The notes beneath the pieces are model-generated. The model saw only the letters and a program-made list of their open reading frames with translations, did not search any database and had not been told where the DNA came from. Shown here one piece after another: positions 1 through 10,281 of a stretch of DNA of 64,000 nucleotides (positions within the stretch are counted from its first letter, which is position 1; every line of letters starts with the position of its first letter). Position numbers and translations under genes: made by a program. This DNA comes from Zopfochytrium polystomum (taxonomy: Eukaryota > Chytridiomycota > Chytridiomycetes > Chytridiales > Chytridiaceae): positions 744,001 through 808,000 of the forward strand of contig JAIVFJ010000001.1 of NCBI GenBank assembly GCA_025765615.1. Direction: 5' to 3'.

Positions 1-743
1 GACTGGGAAATCCAGTAACAATGTGGAGGCGCAAGATGCAGCAAGCTCCAGGGCGGCACCAAGTGCAGCACTCCAATCCAACTGAAGAAGACAAGAGAGT
101 GGGGAGGAAAGTGGCCAGGTTGGAGCCACCACCATGGAGCAAGGCTCCCTCTCTGTCAAAGATAAGCCCTAAGTTGAAGGGGGTTGGACACAGAGGGCAA
201 ACACAAGGAACAGTTAGTGTGCAGAGGTGTCTGTTGAATTAAATCAGAACTGTTTTCCACTTAACAGGACCAGACACAACTTGTCTCACTCCAAGGAGAA
301 GTTCCAACTCAATCCAAGGAGGGGGCACACAGGGGTGGGAGACAGTGGGAAACTTCTTACTCATCCTACTAGGACACAGACATCTGCTTCACCAAGCCAG
401 AGGAATTCCTTATCTTAGAAGGAAGGAAGGTTAACACCCACTCCCTCGCCCAAATGTGGCACCATGACATCACAGGCATTAATCTGAGAGAAAGAGGGTC
501 TGAACCCAGTGAAGACCAGGCCCACCAGAGGCCACAGGAGCCAACAACCAGGGAGGGGGGGGCATACCTGAGAGACCATTCCTGCAGCAGTACCTGACCA
601 GACAGCTCATTCATATCCCCTTGAGAGACCTGGATTTGACTAGATGTATTGACAGGAATCTAGAGGCACCACCACAGATTTACCCTCCATCCTTCCATCA
701 CCAAGTGGCTCCTACCCAGTCCAACCTAAACAGCATGCAGAAT

Positions 744-835
744 TGGTGAGGTGCACTGGGGCTTGAACCCAGCACACTGCCATCATGGCCAAGAGGACTT
801 CAACCTCCTGTCACACACCAGGGGACTGCCACCCC
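744..835 (-). repeat. tRNA-like sequence with encoded CCA (possible SINE head)
   Basis: On the minus strand about 92 nt fold as a class II tRNA. There is an acceptor stem of about six pairs, a D-arm with GG in the loop, an anticodon arm of five pairs with loop TTGAAGT (anticodon would be GAA), a long variable arm built from GCCAT/ATGGC, and a perfect five-pair T-arm CTGGG-TTCAAGC-CCCAG. It is followed by ACCA. Nuclear tRNA genes do not normally encode CCA, and a long variable arm does not fit a Phe anticodon. A tRNA-derived repeat or pseudogene is more likely than a working tRNA gene. Confidence 0.4.
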
Positions 836-1489
836 CAGCTCTACATACAGTCAGGAAGAAAAGGGCAGGCAAGGGACTTCAGGCACAGGTTCTCACAGTC
901 AACAAGATGGGGGCAGCTGCTTAAATAGGAAAGGGTTGGAATCACCAGGGAGGAGGGAAAAAGGAGGGAAAACACATACAAAACAGCAAAACAATAAATA
1001 AAATAGTAAAGAAAAGAATGGGAGGAGTGAATCACCAAGAAATGGGGCTGAGCCAGCCTAACAAGGAAGACAGCCCAGAGAATCATGGGGCATTTCTTGG
1101 CAAACAGAGTGGAGAGGGCTGGCAAGAAATGATTGGTGCAGGTAAGAAGACAGTCACTCTCAGCCACACAAGAAAGGAACGACACAGACAGAGACAACAA
1201 GGAAGAAATAAAAGAGAAAACAGGAAAAACAGGAAAAACAGGATAAATTACTTATTGCAAAAATAAGTAAAAATCACCAATGAATAGATAAAGAAAAACC
1301 CTGTGATCTCATACCCTTTTATGAGGTATTACATCATGGTAGCAGGTGGTAGGGCTTGTTAGCTCTGCCATCATCTTGTTAACTGAGTCCATCTGAGCTT
1401 AGCACTTCTCCCACAGAGTGTTTCAGTCCTAAGTCATTTCCAAAAGTGAGGGGCCATTGGCCAGGCATAGTAGGACTTTGCATTTCTGC

Positions 1490-1573
1490 CCAGTCTGTTA
1501 ACTAGCATGTCTCAAACTTGGCACCTTCCCAATTGAAGGGAGCACTCTAACCACTGAGCAAGGGAGCCTTGTA
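1490..1573 (-). repeat. Degraded tRNA-like sequence (SINE-type)
   Basis: The minus strand has a box A-like run TTGCTCAGTGGTTAGAGTGC, then an anticodon-type hairpin TCCC-TTCAATT-GGGA (anticodon would be CAA), then a box B-like AAGTTTGAGAC. The T-stem does not pair well, so this is a decayed tRNA-derived sequence. It lies in the same CpG-poor stretch as the tRNA-like sequence at 744-835. Confidence 0.35.
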
Positions 1574-1999
1574 TCAGTAATTAGAATCAAGACTGAGTCT
1601 TTCTGTCTGCAACATCACCAATAATAAATAATAATAGTAGCGCTCAGAGGCAGACATTCAGAGCCAGTCAGAGGCTGTATGGAATCCCAATAAATAACAA
1701 GAGAGTAGGAATCCAAGCCTAGTCACGTTTTGCCAGCAAAACGCAGGTCAAGACAGGGTGGTAATCCACACAATTACCAGTTAAAAAGTGGGTATACACT
1801 TAATTTATTTGAGGTCACAGGCTCGACAGCCTGTTGTTCTCATACCCATGCTTCCTTGCTTTGGTGCAATCCTTCTGTGTTCGGTTACCTTCGACATGCC
1901 GTGCAGATATTGAATACAGGCAAGAAGTTCCAGCCCAGGAGAGTAACCAATCGCCAATTGGGCACTTGATTTTAAACTACGGCACATGCAACCTGCTAG

Positions 2000-2365
2000 T
2001 CACACTTCAATGATCCCCAATTCCTCGTCCTTGTCTTGCATGAAGGGCAGTACGGATGAGTTCCACACTCTCGCTCGGGCCATGTGCTCCTGCTTCCCCT
2101 TCACTTGCACCACGTCAATGTATGCTATCAGTTGCTTGTTGATTATCCGTGCATATACTGTGAGAGCACGTGCTCCTATTGCTAATGGTTGGATCTGAAT
2201 GGGTGTTTCCACGATCTTGCTCTCACCTGCATTCAGTACCACGCTCTCAGTGTTCAGCACGTATAGTCTCCTGCTGTTGTCGGCATGGTCACCCTTTCTT
2301 GCTGCTATGAGAGTGTGGTAGTTTTTCACATGTTCTCCCGACACGAAAGAATATGGTACACTCAT
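2000..2365 (-). pseudogene. Remnant ORF, possibly LTR-retrotransposon pol spacer or dUTPase-like
   Basis: A 121-codon ORF starting with ATG. Its second half alternates short beta-strand-like stretches and contains AGESKIVETPIQIQ, then ARVWNSS, an acidic patch and ELGIIEV. This order (an exposed 'pGe..k.v', then 'v.N.s', then 'lG.+e') resembles the segment between protease and reverse transcriptase of LTR retrotransposons, and also the beta-barrel of trimeric dUTPases. I cannot decide between them, and no protease, reverse transcriptase or integrase is visible nearby, so any element is incomplete. It follows the ORF at 2399-2761 on the same strand after a 33-nt gap. Confidence 0.3.
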
Positions 2366-2398
2366 GCTTCGTTGGGTGTGGGTGACCCGCCAAGCAGT

Positions 2399-2761
2399 TC
2401 AGCTCCAGGGACTACGTATGCTAGGCACTGTACGTTGATATGGATCATCAATACGTGCAAGTAGATCCTCTTTGCCTGTTGCATCAGTCTCACTATTGGA
2501 TGACAGGGACAGACTGGAGATGGAGTGCATGTCATCCATATCATGACTCTCCTGTGTATGTGCTATATCATATGCCTGTTGCTCTACTGCACGTGATGAG
2601 ACTATGGCACCGAATATGACTGCACTCGACAATACTCTTGATGTCAGTCTCCGTGTGCTCTTGTAGTCAGCAGGGGCAGCAGATGATAGGCTGCAATCAT
2701 AGAATTCCCAATCGTAGTTGCTGGATGGAGCAATACCACTTTCCTTCTTCTCGGTGGTCAT
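2399..2761 (-). CDS. Hypothetical 120-residue ORF
   Basis: An ATG-initiated ORF of 120 codons. The protein is rich in Ser, Asp and Glu, has one short hydrophobic stretch near residues 45-55 and no motif I recognise. A TGA stop is followed 33 nt later by the ATG of the next minus-strand ORF. The two may be parts of one decayed element or two exons; I see no clear splice sites. It lies just upstream of, and divergent from, the Crinkler-type gene. Confidence 0.25.
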   Translation of the reverse strand: MTTEKKESGIAPSSNYDWEFYDCSLSSAAPADYKSTRRLTSRVLSSAVIFGAIVSSRAVEQQAYDIAHTQESHDMDDMHSISSLSLSSNSETDATGKEDLLARIDDPYQRTVPSIRSPWS

Positions 2762-2885
2762 GGCTCAAATCAGAAAAAATGGCTCTGTTCTCCAAATTTT
2801 TTTTTTTTCGCAAAGGACCAATCAAAATAGAATACGAACTAGAACAACGTTTCTTTCATTGAAACTTCCATGTCACCAGCGAAAG

Positions 2886-4259
2886 ATGGAGCCAAACGCA
2901 GCTTTCACACTTGTTGATGGCCACATTGCCGTAGACGAGGATTCGGAGCCGGGCTACGCAGACATCCTATCTTTGAATCTTGAGTCGGGAATCACATCAC
3001 AAGAAGAGCGACTTCCGATTATTCCAAGCGAACTTCACAACATCATCGACTACATCGGCGTCGATAAAATTGTGAGAATGTCGAAGGACGAGGTGAAGGA
3101 GGCAACACGTATCGGCCTACCGAAGTTGGATCAGGATCGCCTCGTCTTTGTCAAGAATCACGTCATTCCAGCGGTTGCTGCTGGGAGCCCAAATCGTACA
3201 ACGCTGGAGCTTGTGCTCACACAAGCCCTTGCCAATGCGATCTTCTACGAGATGATGAAAGAGGATTCAACACTGGCAAGCGTTCGGGGAATCATCAAGC
3301 AAATGTCCGGTGTGGACCTTTCTCAGCCAGTGGATCTGTTCAGAGAGTACGAGAAGGACGACTTGGAGGCCGCTTTCTTCCAGACATTTACTGACCCCGA
3401 TGACTACATTGAACACTTGAAAAATGAAATAATTCGCTCCTCTAGAAGCTATGGAGAGGACTGCTATTTTCCTGGTGTCTCGATCGTGCAGACGAGTGGT
3501 TCAGGAAAATCTCGATCAATTGCGGAGCTTTCAAAGTCATTCTACGTAGTCTATTGCAGCTTCATGCGCAAGGCATGGACTGGATTTCCCCAACGCTCCA
3601 ACATTGCAGACGAGCTTCTTAAAGGCAACAGCGACTTTGAAGCTTACTTCAAGGCGTGTTACGAAGTGGTAAACAGGTACCTCCGAGCTAACAACGGATC
3701 GCAACGCCCATCGGAAGACTTATCTCACGATTTTTTCAAGCAACAAGTGAGGGCAGGAACACGAGATTTATTTTATGAAGACTTGGAACGGGCAATGCGG
3801 AGTATCACCAATGACAGGAGTGGACTTAGCGAACCCGGATCGTTGAAGATGCTGTTTGTCTTCGATGAGGCGCACCAGATGCGAGATTACCAAACCGTTC
3901 CCAAATCAACCAATCATACTGGAACGGCCTTTGTCAGAATGAGGAGGGCGGCCGCCAAGCTCTTCAGCAAGCAGCAAACACAGGCGTTTATCATCATGAT
4001 GGACACGACATCCAGAATATCTACCATTGGCCCATCAGCGGAACAAGACCCGTCCATGCGTGTCGTGCAGGGATTAAAGATCTTCCGCCCCTTGTTTTTG
4101 ATCGGAAATTTTGATGTTGGGCAAAAGAGTGCGTACGGCAAGCCTCTCGATGTTGCGTTGGGTGCAGGGCGACTCTTCGCCCTGGGTCGTCCTTTGTGGC
4201 AGTCCCTGATGAAGGATGAATCGTCCAAGAGAAAAGTCCGCACGCTGGCTGTTTTGAAG
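2886..4259 (+). pseudogene. Crinkler-type NTPase-nuclease gene, 5' part (interrupted)
   Basis: The first ATG after an AT-rich leader opens a reading frame of about 458 codons before the break. It has a Walker A motif TSGSGKS at about residues 204-210 within a 'gvSIVQTSGSGKSRS' context, and a Walker B motif VFDEAH at about 325-330. The following beta-strands and helices are typical of the STAND-like P-loop NTPases that precede nuclease tips in Crinkler-RHS proteins of chytrids and oomycetes. Such proteins are proposed NTPase-nuclease effectors or conflict-system enzymes that act in nuclei. At codon T-L-A-V-L-K (4242-4259) the frame runs into foreign sequence. The homologous continuation resumes at 7032 in the same phase. 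As it stands the gene can only make an NTPase fragment. Confidence 0.7.
4240..4259 (+). repeat. Direct repeat, left copy
   Basis: A 20-base exact match to 7032-7051. The flanking bases differ on both sides (C versus T before; A versus T after), so the match ends exactly here. Confidence 0.85.
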
Positions 4260-4265
4260 ATTGAA

Positions 4266-6639
4266 ATGACAAAGGTGATAGCAGTTGTTTCACTGGTAGC
4301 AATCTTATGCGTAAGTCTGGTCAAGCGCAAATGGCAGGTGACGGCGATGAAGACACCTGAAGAGATTAGGGCGGGTAACTGGAGCCTTGATGACTGGGGC
4401 AAATTCGGTCCCTACAATGCAGAAGGCGAGTACATTGATCCTGAAACGGAGTGCGATGGGCAGCCCTGTCCGCCACTACTCCCACTGGGCGAGCCACACC
4501 CTTGGAAGCCCGGCCCACCATCTCCAACTTGCATACAAGTGACAGAGGAAATTCAGCATTGCAACTATCTACCGGAAGGCTATATAGATGTCACATATGA
4601 AGAGTTTCTTGCACTAGAAGCAGAATCTTTGACAGAAAACCACGACGAGGAAGAAAAAAAAAGTCTCAACCAACAACTCGACAGCCAGCCCATCCTTGAA
4701 GAGACGCTTAAGGAGGAGGTCCCAGTGGATGCTTGAAACATCCCCAGAAGAGAGGATATTGGTGATATGGTCCGGTGCCCCGATGACCTACACCATTGTT
4801 GCGGTAGATACTCTTCAAAACTCCATAGAGACAGCAGCCGATATAATATCATTAAGCATCGAAAGGTGGAGGACAGGATGCAATGAGCCAGAAGGAGGTT
4901 TCACTTCGAAAATCACTTATACAGAATCGGCCTCCTTAGCCTCGATATGGTTCAAACTACAAGACACAACTGTCTGTGGAGACCCGAGCGCGATTGCTTG
5001 TGCCTTTTTCCCAAGCGATTACAGTAGGACAACGAACACAGTGCTAATAAACTATCCGCGGCTGGTTGCCAGAACTCTAGAAAAATCTGTTGTGGCTATG
5101 TCACATGAGCTGGGGCATGTTTTGGGCCTAGCGCATAAGATAAACGCACAGGAGGCAGGGATCTGGTACGCTTCTGCTTACGACAGCTCCTCTATAATGC
5201 TACCATCGAGTCTAAGCCTCAGCGCTATAACAGAAAACGACTGCCTGGCAATTAAGTACTATAACGATGGATTTCCCGAGGTCAGGTGGTGCAAGGTTGT
5301 AAGATCAGGAATAGGTAGATGCTTCAATGCCAAGCTGGCATATGCACAACCCTCTCTCCAAAGTATTAGATTAAGAGGCAACCAAAGATCGACTGTGGTG
5401 GGACATGACGACTTGCTACTCGACTCCGACGAAATATCATGCACCGGGGCTGATTCATCACTCTATACGCTTATTGAGACCGACAATATCAATTTCCTCG
5501 AAGGCTATGTCTACCCGGATTTCAGTCTATATGAATGCCAGGGACTAACCACATCTTCAAGCAGCAACTATATCTATGTTATGCAAAGCGATGGTAACTT
5601 TGTATCATATGACCTAAGTACGGGAGCAGCTATCTGGTCAACTAATACAGGAGGGCAAGGAGATCAAGGATATAGCATTGTTTTTCAGACTGACGGTAAT
5701 GTAGTAACTTCCTCAAACTCTGGCGATATCATATGGAGCTCCGGGACTTATGGAACATCACCACTGACATTCGGACTTGGAGGTGAAAAGTTATACCTCC
5801 AATCTTCGGGCCACATGTCTATTGTGGGTGGTGGTGGAATCACTCTCTGGTCTTCAAGAGATGAAATTGTCTATCAAGACATACCGCTTCGAATGTCGAG
5901 GTACGGTTTATGTCTAGATGGTGCTGAGAACGTATCCGCTGGTTTGCCACAGCTCTATGCCTGTAACTCAACACCCGATCAAATGTGGAGTGTCACTACT
6001 CTTGGTGAAATAATAAGTACGCAGTCGGGCTTGTGTCTCATGGCATATCCAGATCCGCTGATTGGTGCACCACTAGTAATGCTTCTACCTTGTGACGGAG
6101 AGAGTGCCTCCCGTTGGAATTTCCTCTCCACCGGAGAAATATACAATCAGAGATTCAGATCATGCCTTGGGGCAACGCCGGATAATCCATCTTCCGGTTC
6201 TGAACTCAGAGTCTCTCCTTGTTCACAACAAGGTACTCAACTGTGGCTTAGAATCATTGCTAACTCTGGATCGATGATAAACTCAAATGGCATGGTACTA
6301 GACGGTGGAGCTGCTCAACAAGGCACTACTGTTCAATTGTGGGATTATAATGGCAGTATCGATCAACAATGGTCTTTCTATACGGATGGCTTGATATCGC
6401 ACAAGCAATCAGGCCTCTGCTTGACCGATTCTGAGCTAAATAGCGAAGTGTACGCGATACTTACGCTAGAGAGATGCACAACAACAGATAATCAGCGCTG
6501 GAGCGCTCAAGGGGGTACATTCGTTAACCATTGGAGTGGACGATGTCTTGACAACTACCAGTCGAACACCCAAGCTGGCAATCCTGTCGGAGCTTATCCA
6601 TGCAACAATGAGGATAGTCAACAATGGAGCTTCGAATAA
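4266..6639 (+). CDS. Secreted zincin metalloprotease with bulb-type and ricin-type lectin domains (frame break)
   Basis: The ATG at 4266 starts a hydrophobic signal or anchor segment (MTKVIAVVSLVAILCVSLV), followed by an acidic, Pro-rich, pro-region-like stretch that stops at 4736. The main frame is open from 4633 to 6639. It holds a zincin active site HELGHVLGLAHK (5104-5139), matching HExxHxxG/LG of matrixin-like proteases. Next come bulb-type lectin repeats (QSDGNFVSYD, QTDGNVVT) around 5580-5860, then six QxW repeats (for example QQWSFY, QRWSA, QQWSFE), enough for two ricin-type beta-trefoils. The two frames overlap at 4633-4736, where an A9 run (4654-4662) could explain a one-base shift; a short intron is possible. 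Likely role: a secreted protease that binds glycans. It sits entirely inside the insertion and ends about 390 nt before the right repeat. Confidence 0.65.
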
Positions 6640-7031
6640 AAGCAATGACAACTAAACATTCCGAATCGTAAGACGAAAGAGAAACTGGTAAAAGATAGAA
6701 GCGAAACAAAGAAACGACTAGCCCCACCTCAGTCCACGCTAGCCAGGCCAACACTCCATCACACAAGGTTTCAGCGGTACAAATCCGTCTACCACCTCTA
6801 TGCTACATAAATCTGGTTCTATGAAAGGTTCCCCTTGTACTCTTAAAACACCCGCTCAAAACCGCCACTCGCCACTCTCATCTCACCAATCCCGCATGCT
6901 ATCATGCAAGTCGAAAGAGTACCAGGCAGAATGCACCATTTCAATGGAACAAGGTTGGGCGGAGATTAAGGAAATAGTAGTTGTCCAGTAAATTGAAATT
7001 GATAATGATATGATTATAGATGTTGTTGCTT
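6640..7031. other. 3' flank of the metalloprotease gene inside the insertion
   Basis: About 390 bases between the protease-lectin stop and the right direct repeat. It is AT-richer than neighbouring exons and has no convincing ORF. The last 45 bases (around 6990-7030) are AT-rich and loosely resemble the first bases of the insertion (attgaaat..gata..), but the similarity is too weak to call a repeat. Confidence 0.4.
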
Positions 7032-7051
7032 GCACGCTGGCTGTTTTGAAG
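7032..7051 (+). repeat. Direct repeat, right copy
   Basis: A 20-base exact match to 4240-4259. It is followed by LAGGTSKPKFDE, the natural continuation of the interrupted NTPase gene. Confidence 0.85.
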
Positions 7052-8723
7052 TTGGCTGGCGGGACTTCCAAGCCTAAGTTTGACGAGACGTTTGCAATTG
7101 CTGTAGTTCGCACCAGAGTGCCGTTCGTCGTTATGAGGTCGTACATTGCTTCTGAGCTTGTTGCGTCACATATGTGGTGGTGCTATAGGATTGACGACAC
7201 GCGACAGCACGTTGTCGCCGGGCTCCCTTCTGAACCCATCCTCGCAGAAGCTGGTGCTTGTTGGATGCATCACGCGGTTCATCTCAATCCGATCTTTGAG
7301 AAATTTAGCACTTCGATCACAGCTGGTTTCATTGATGTTGGAGAAGGAGGCGAGACGGTGGCGCAGCTTAATCTCATACTTGGGCGCGACTGTGCTGCAG
7401 TGCACTTGAGAAAAGACGTCTCGCCTGTAAAAGGGGAGCCTCCTGTTGTGACGGTACTATCAAGCACTCAATATTCCCTGGGAGTCGCAAGCTCACAATT
7501 CTTAAACCATTTAGAGCACAGTGATGAGGCGTCAGGTCAACGCGGAAGTGCGTGAAGTCGATCAAGTGGAGAAGGTTTGGCTGCAGCCTCAAATTAAGTT
7601 TCTGTGCTTGTGACCAGTTTGATACACTCTAAGCTTTGTCTCTTTCCCTCAGGGTGATGATAGAGATCCCGGCTTCCTGGCAGCAGACTCAGTTCTCTTC
7701 AGCGGGGCGATTGGCGTCCTTTCTTTTTTGGAGGCAACTTTTACTGCTGCAGCTGTCGGGGAATTGCGCAGAGCTTCCAAGCGGCTAGCTTTTCTCACGG
7801 GGTTGCCAGACCCAGTGGAAGTTGGGCAGATATCGTTTACCCACTTTGTTCCCATGTTCGACCGTGTTACGAACATGAGAGACCTGGCAACACTTTTTTC
7901 TCGTGGCGCCGCCGTCAAGTGTCCTCCTGGCTGTCCCGGTGTGGACTTGATTATTCCAGTGCTTATGCCTGGCCGGACTGGGGATTACAGCCTTCTTGCG
8001 GAAAATATGACTTTCATTCTTGTTCAAGTGAAGAACTACCAGCTTCGCGGGCAAGACCAAAGCTACCCGGACTCTGCAACACGTCACAATTCACCACAAC
8101 GTTGCGGTCTTGACACTTTTCCGCAGCACCTGTACATATCATTGTACATGGGATTAGACCTGCACCCCGCTTCATACAAGGTTTGGCACCCGGGCTCGAA
8201 TCTGGAAAATGATTTCACGGCTCCTGAAGGATTGGAGAAGTACGCAAAGCTTTTGCAGCGTTTGGGTGAGGATGATGGAACTGAGTGCCAAGCGCTTCGA
8301 AAGGAGGCTCAGGAGATTTGGAGGACGCACAAACGCAACACTCACACCAAACGGACGAAGAGGAAGTTGGCGAGTGAAGTTGAAGATGGCGAACCGTCGG
8401 ACGGTGCGCAGGACGGGATTAGCGAATGCCCAGACACCCATTGGGTTGTTGACCTAGCCGATGCCGTTCGCAAGCGGCGCCAGATTGCCATTTCGCTCCT
8501 CGGGCTCCGCGACTCTCTATACATCTGTCTAGAAGGAAAGGAAGTTGTACTACAATGTCTCATGAGCGTTCTTCGCGGTCCAACCAACCCACTCAAGACA
8601 GCGAGCGTGAACGATAGAGCCATATTAGCTCGTATGATGTATCCGATGAGCATGGAGAAAGTTCGAGAAGTTGAAGAATATGTGGATGAGGAAGCTTTAC
8701 CGTCGGAGATCGATCTCCTCTGA
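7032..8723 (+). pseudogene. Crinkler-type NTPase-nuclease gene, 3' part with PD-(D/E)xK-like nuclease
   Basis: This continues the gene begun at 2886. The frame from 7032 encodes the C-terminal half of the NTPase region. At least one intron follows: 7575-7652 (donor GTTTGG, acceptor CCCTCAG) gives an in-frame join, and a second one near 7454-7535 is needed to keep the frame. The last exon, 7653-8723, encodes GVDLIIPVL and, about 25 residues later, FILVQVKNY. That D...QxK arrangement is the restriction-endonuclease-fold signature in Crinkler-RHS tips, with Gln in place of the more common Glu. A basic region (KRNTHTKRTKRK) may be a nuclear localisation signal. The stop is at 8721-8723. The part is separated from its start by the 2.8-kb insertion. 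Confidence 0.6.
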
Positions 8724-9237
8724 GGGTCTCTGCTTCAATCGCGCCTCTATCTTGCACCAGTTGACTTCTATATTATTTAAGCTTTGCACCGCTTCCTGTT
8801 CGGGAATCCGTAACCAGCATTCAGCACTGTAAACTGCAATATATTTAATTTCGAGGGCAGCCCTCTGAGCGAGAAACAAGTGAGAGACAGAAATGGACAG
8901 AGTGGATGCGTTGAAATCACACAGCGGAGAAATAAGCAGCCCTCCTCGTGCTTGTGTTCCACAGCTCAGTTACCTTGACCACCAACCTTTGTCATTTGGT
9001 GCTCTCGCCAACCAGCTTCGTCAAAGCAACACTTACCATTACGGTCACTCCACCATCGCTTTCAATTTCAAAAAAAAAATACATTCCTGATGATAGAGAT
9101 AGATTCATGATGTCACCGGCAATAAAAGTGGGCGCCAAAAAGGTGCGATGCCACTAGTAAGCTTAATAGGTAAGAAAGCAATATGTGTAGAAGTAGTACA
9201 AAGAGTAGAACAGAAGGTTCCAAAAATGTAGGCACAA
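8724..9237. other. Intergenic, convergent gene ends
   Basis: About 510 bases between the 3' ends of two converging genes. There are only short ORFs and an A9 run near 9070. No RNA gene or repeat recognised. Confidence 0.5.
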
Positions 9238-10281
9238 TTACTCCACAACCACTCCAGAGCGGAGCGACCGCAATTCCGCCGCCCGCATCCTCCTTTTCTC
9301 AATGTTCCTGTGGCGGACGCAAAACAGCGCTGCGACGCATGCCAGAATGATTGAGGCGATAACGATGAACGCAACAGCGACGCTGGAAAGAGAGGAATTG
9401 CCCGAGGACGACGTGGAAACGTCCGTGGTAGTCGAGGCCGGAAAGCGAGTGATGAAGATCTAAAACAAAAAAAAGGAGAAAAAATAAACAGTTCAAAGAA
9501 AACGAAATCGTCTGTAGATTGGGGAAACAACTCCGTTGCAGAATAGAATTGGGGGTTTTCTCACCTCGCTGACATCCATCATGCAAGTCTTGACTCCAAA
9601 GCTTCCCCTGGGAACCAGAGTATCCCACTCAAACCTCAGCTGCTTGACGTTCACGTTGTACTTGCTCGACGATTTGAACGAGATCGTGTCCAATCTCTCC
9701 GCGACGCCATTGTCAATGGTAGAGCCAATCACGCAGGTGTAATCGTCGGGCGCGGACAGCTCAAAGAATGTGTCTTGAACTGTGTTGTACGCGACGGATA
9801 CGTTTGGGCAGCTGCGCCGGTTAAGCGCAAAGCCTCCGTCAAATGTATCCGAGGTGTCGCCGTACTGAACGTTTGCCTGGCCAACAAAAAAACACAGTCG
9901 CGCGTTAACGATCGTAAATGAGGACTCAAATAGATCCCTCTCACATAGTTCAGCACGATTCCGGTTTTCGACGATGCAAAGTTGAAGTTGATCCTGTTCA
10001 AAACAAAAAAAAATGGAAAAAAAAAAAGGGTCAGCGCAAAGGCGCCCATCAGGCCGAAAGATGCTCTTTTACCATTGTGAGCTGCAGCTGCCAGTGCCGT
10101 TGATATAGTCGGGCTTTGACACCCAGCGCGTGCCGGCACCGCTGTTGATGCCGCTCGCGGTCTGGGCGTCAATAACCTCGGATGGGTTGCACACGTCGTT
10201 CTCGCAGGGGCCTTCCGTCCAGTAGGAGGAGGCGGTGACTTGAGCGGTAAGAGAAATGGAGTTTGAAAGTGGAGTGCTCAT
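9238..10281 (-). CDS. Single-pass membrane protein of unknown function
   Basis: Four exons join in frame: 10073-10281, 9945-9993, 9565-9876 and 9238-9459 (792 nt, 263 residues). All introns are GT-AG with pyrimidine-rich ends. The ectodomain-like part has six or more Cys and short beta-type stretches (for example SYWTEGPCENDVC, SKPDYINGTGSC). Near the C-terminus lies one membrane span (LSVAVAFIVIASIILACVAALFC), followed by a basic tail RHRNIEKRRMRAAELRSL. A perfect acceptor (TTTCAG) lies just upstream of the ATG used here, so the true start is probably in an upstream exon. A candidate with a signal-peptide-like MNIQLIIIIVAG begins at 10572, but I could not fix the donor. I do not recognise the family; it is probably a type I surface protein. 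Confidence 0.6.

Larger units (their letters stand above)
1..1720. repeat. CpG-depleted, gene-free stretch
   Basis: No convincing gene is visible on either strand; only short ORFs without family resemblance occur. Counting by eye I find about five CpG dinucleotides in the first 1,700 bases, while the rest of the window has several per 60-base line. TpG and CpA are abundant. This pattern is what long-term cytosine methylation and deamination leave behind, so I read it as old silenced repeat DNA. The stretch holds two tRNA-like sequences on the minus strand, compatible with SINE-type elements. A contaminating or misassembled segment with CpG-poor (vertebrate-like) composition is a real alternative. 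The composition changes near 1,720. Confidence 0.55.
4240..7051. mobile_element. 2.8-kb insertion bounded by 20-bp direct repeats
   Basis: Bases 4240-4259 and 7032-7051 are identical, GCACGCTGGCTGTTTTGAAG, and encode the same residues T-L-A-V-L-K of the interrupted NTPase gene in the same phase. The sequence between (4260-7031) does not belong to that gene and carries one secreted metalloprotease-lectin gene, whose ATG lies only 7 nt inside the left edge. I see no terminal inverted repeats, LTRs, transposase or poly-A tail. The repeat length fits a variable target-site duplication or repair by microhomology. The mechanism is unknown; the insertion itself is directly visible. Confidence 0.65.

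Noticed and set aside
4260..7031. Retrocopy explanation for the insertion
   Set aside because: There is no poly-A tract before the right repeat, so a simple LINE-mediated retrocopy is not supported, although the lack of introns would fit it.
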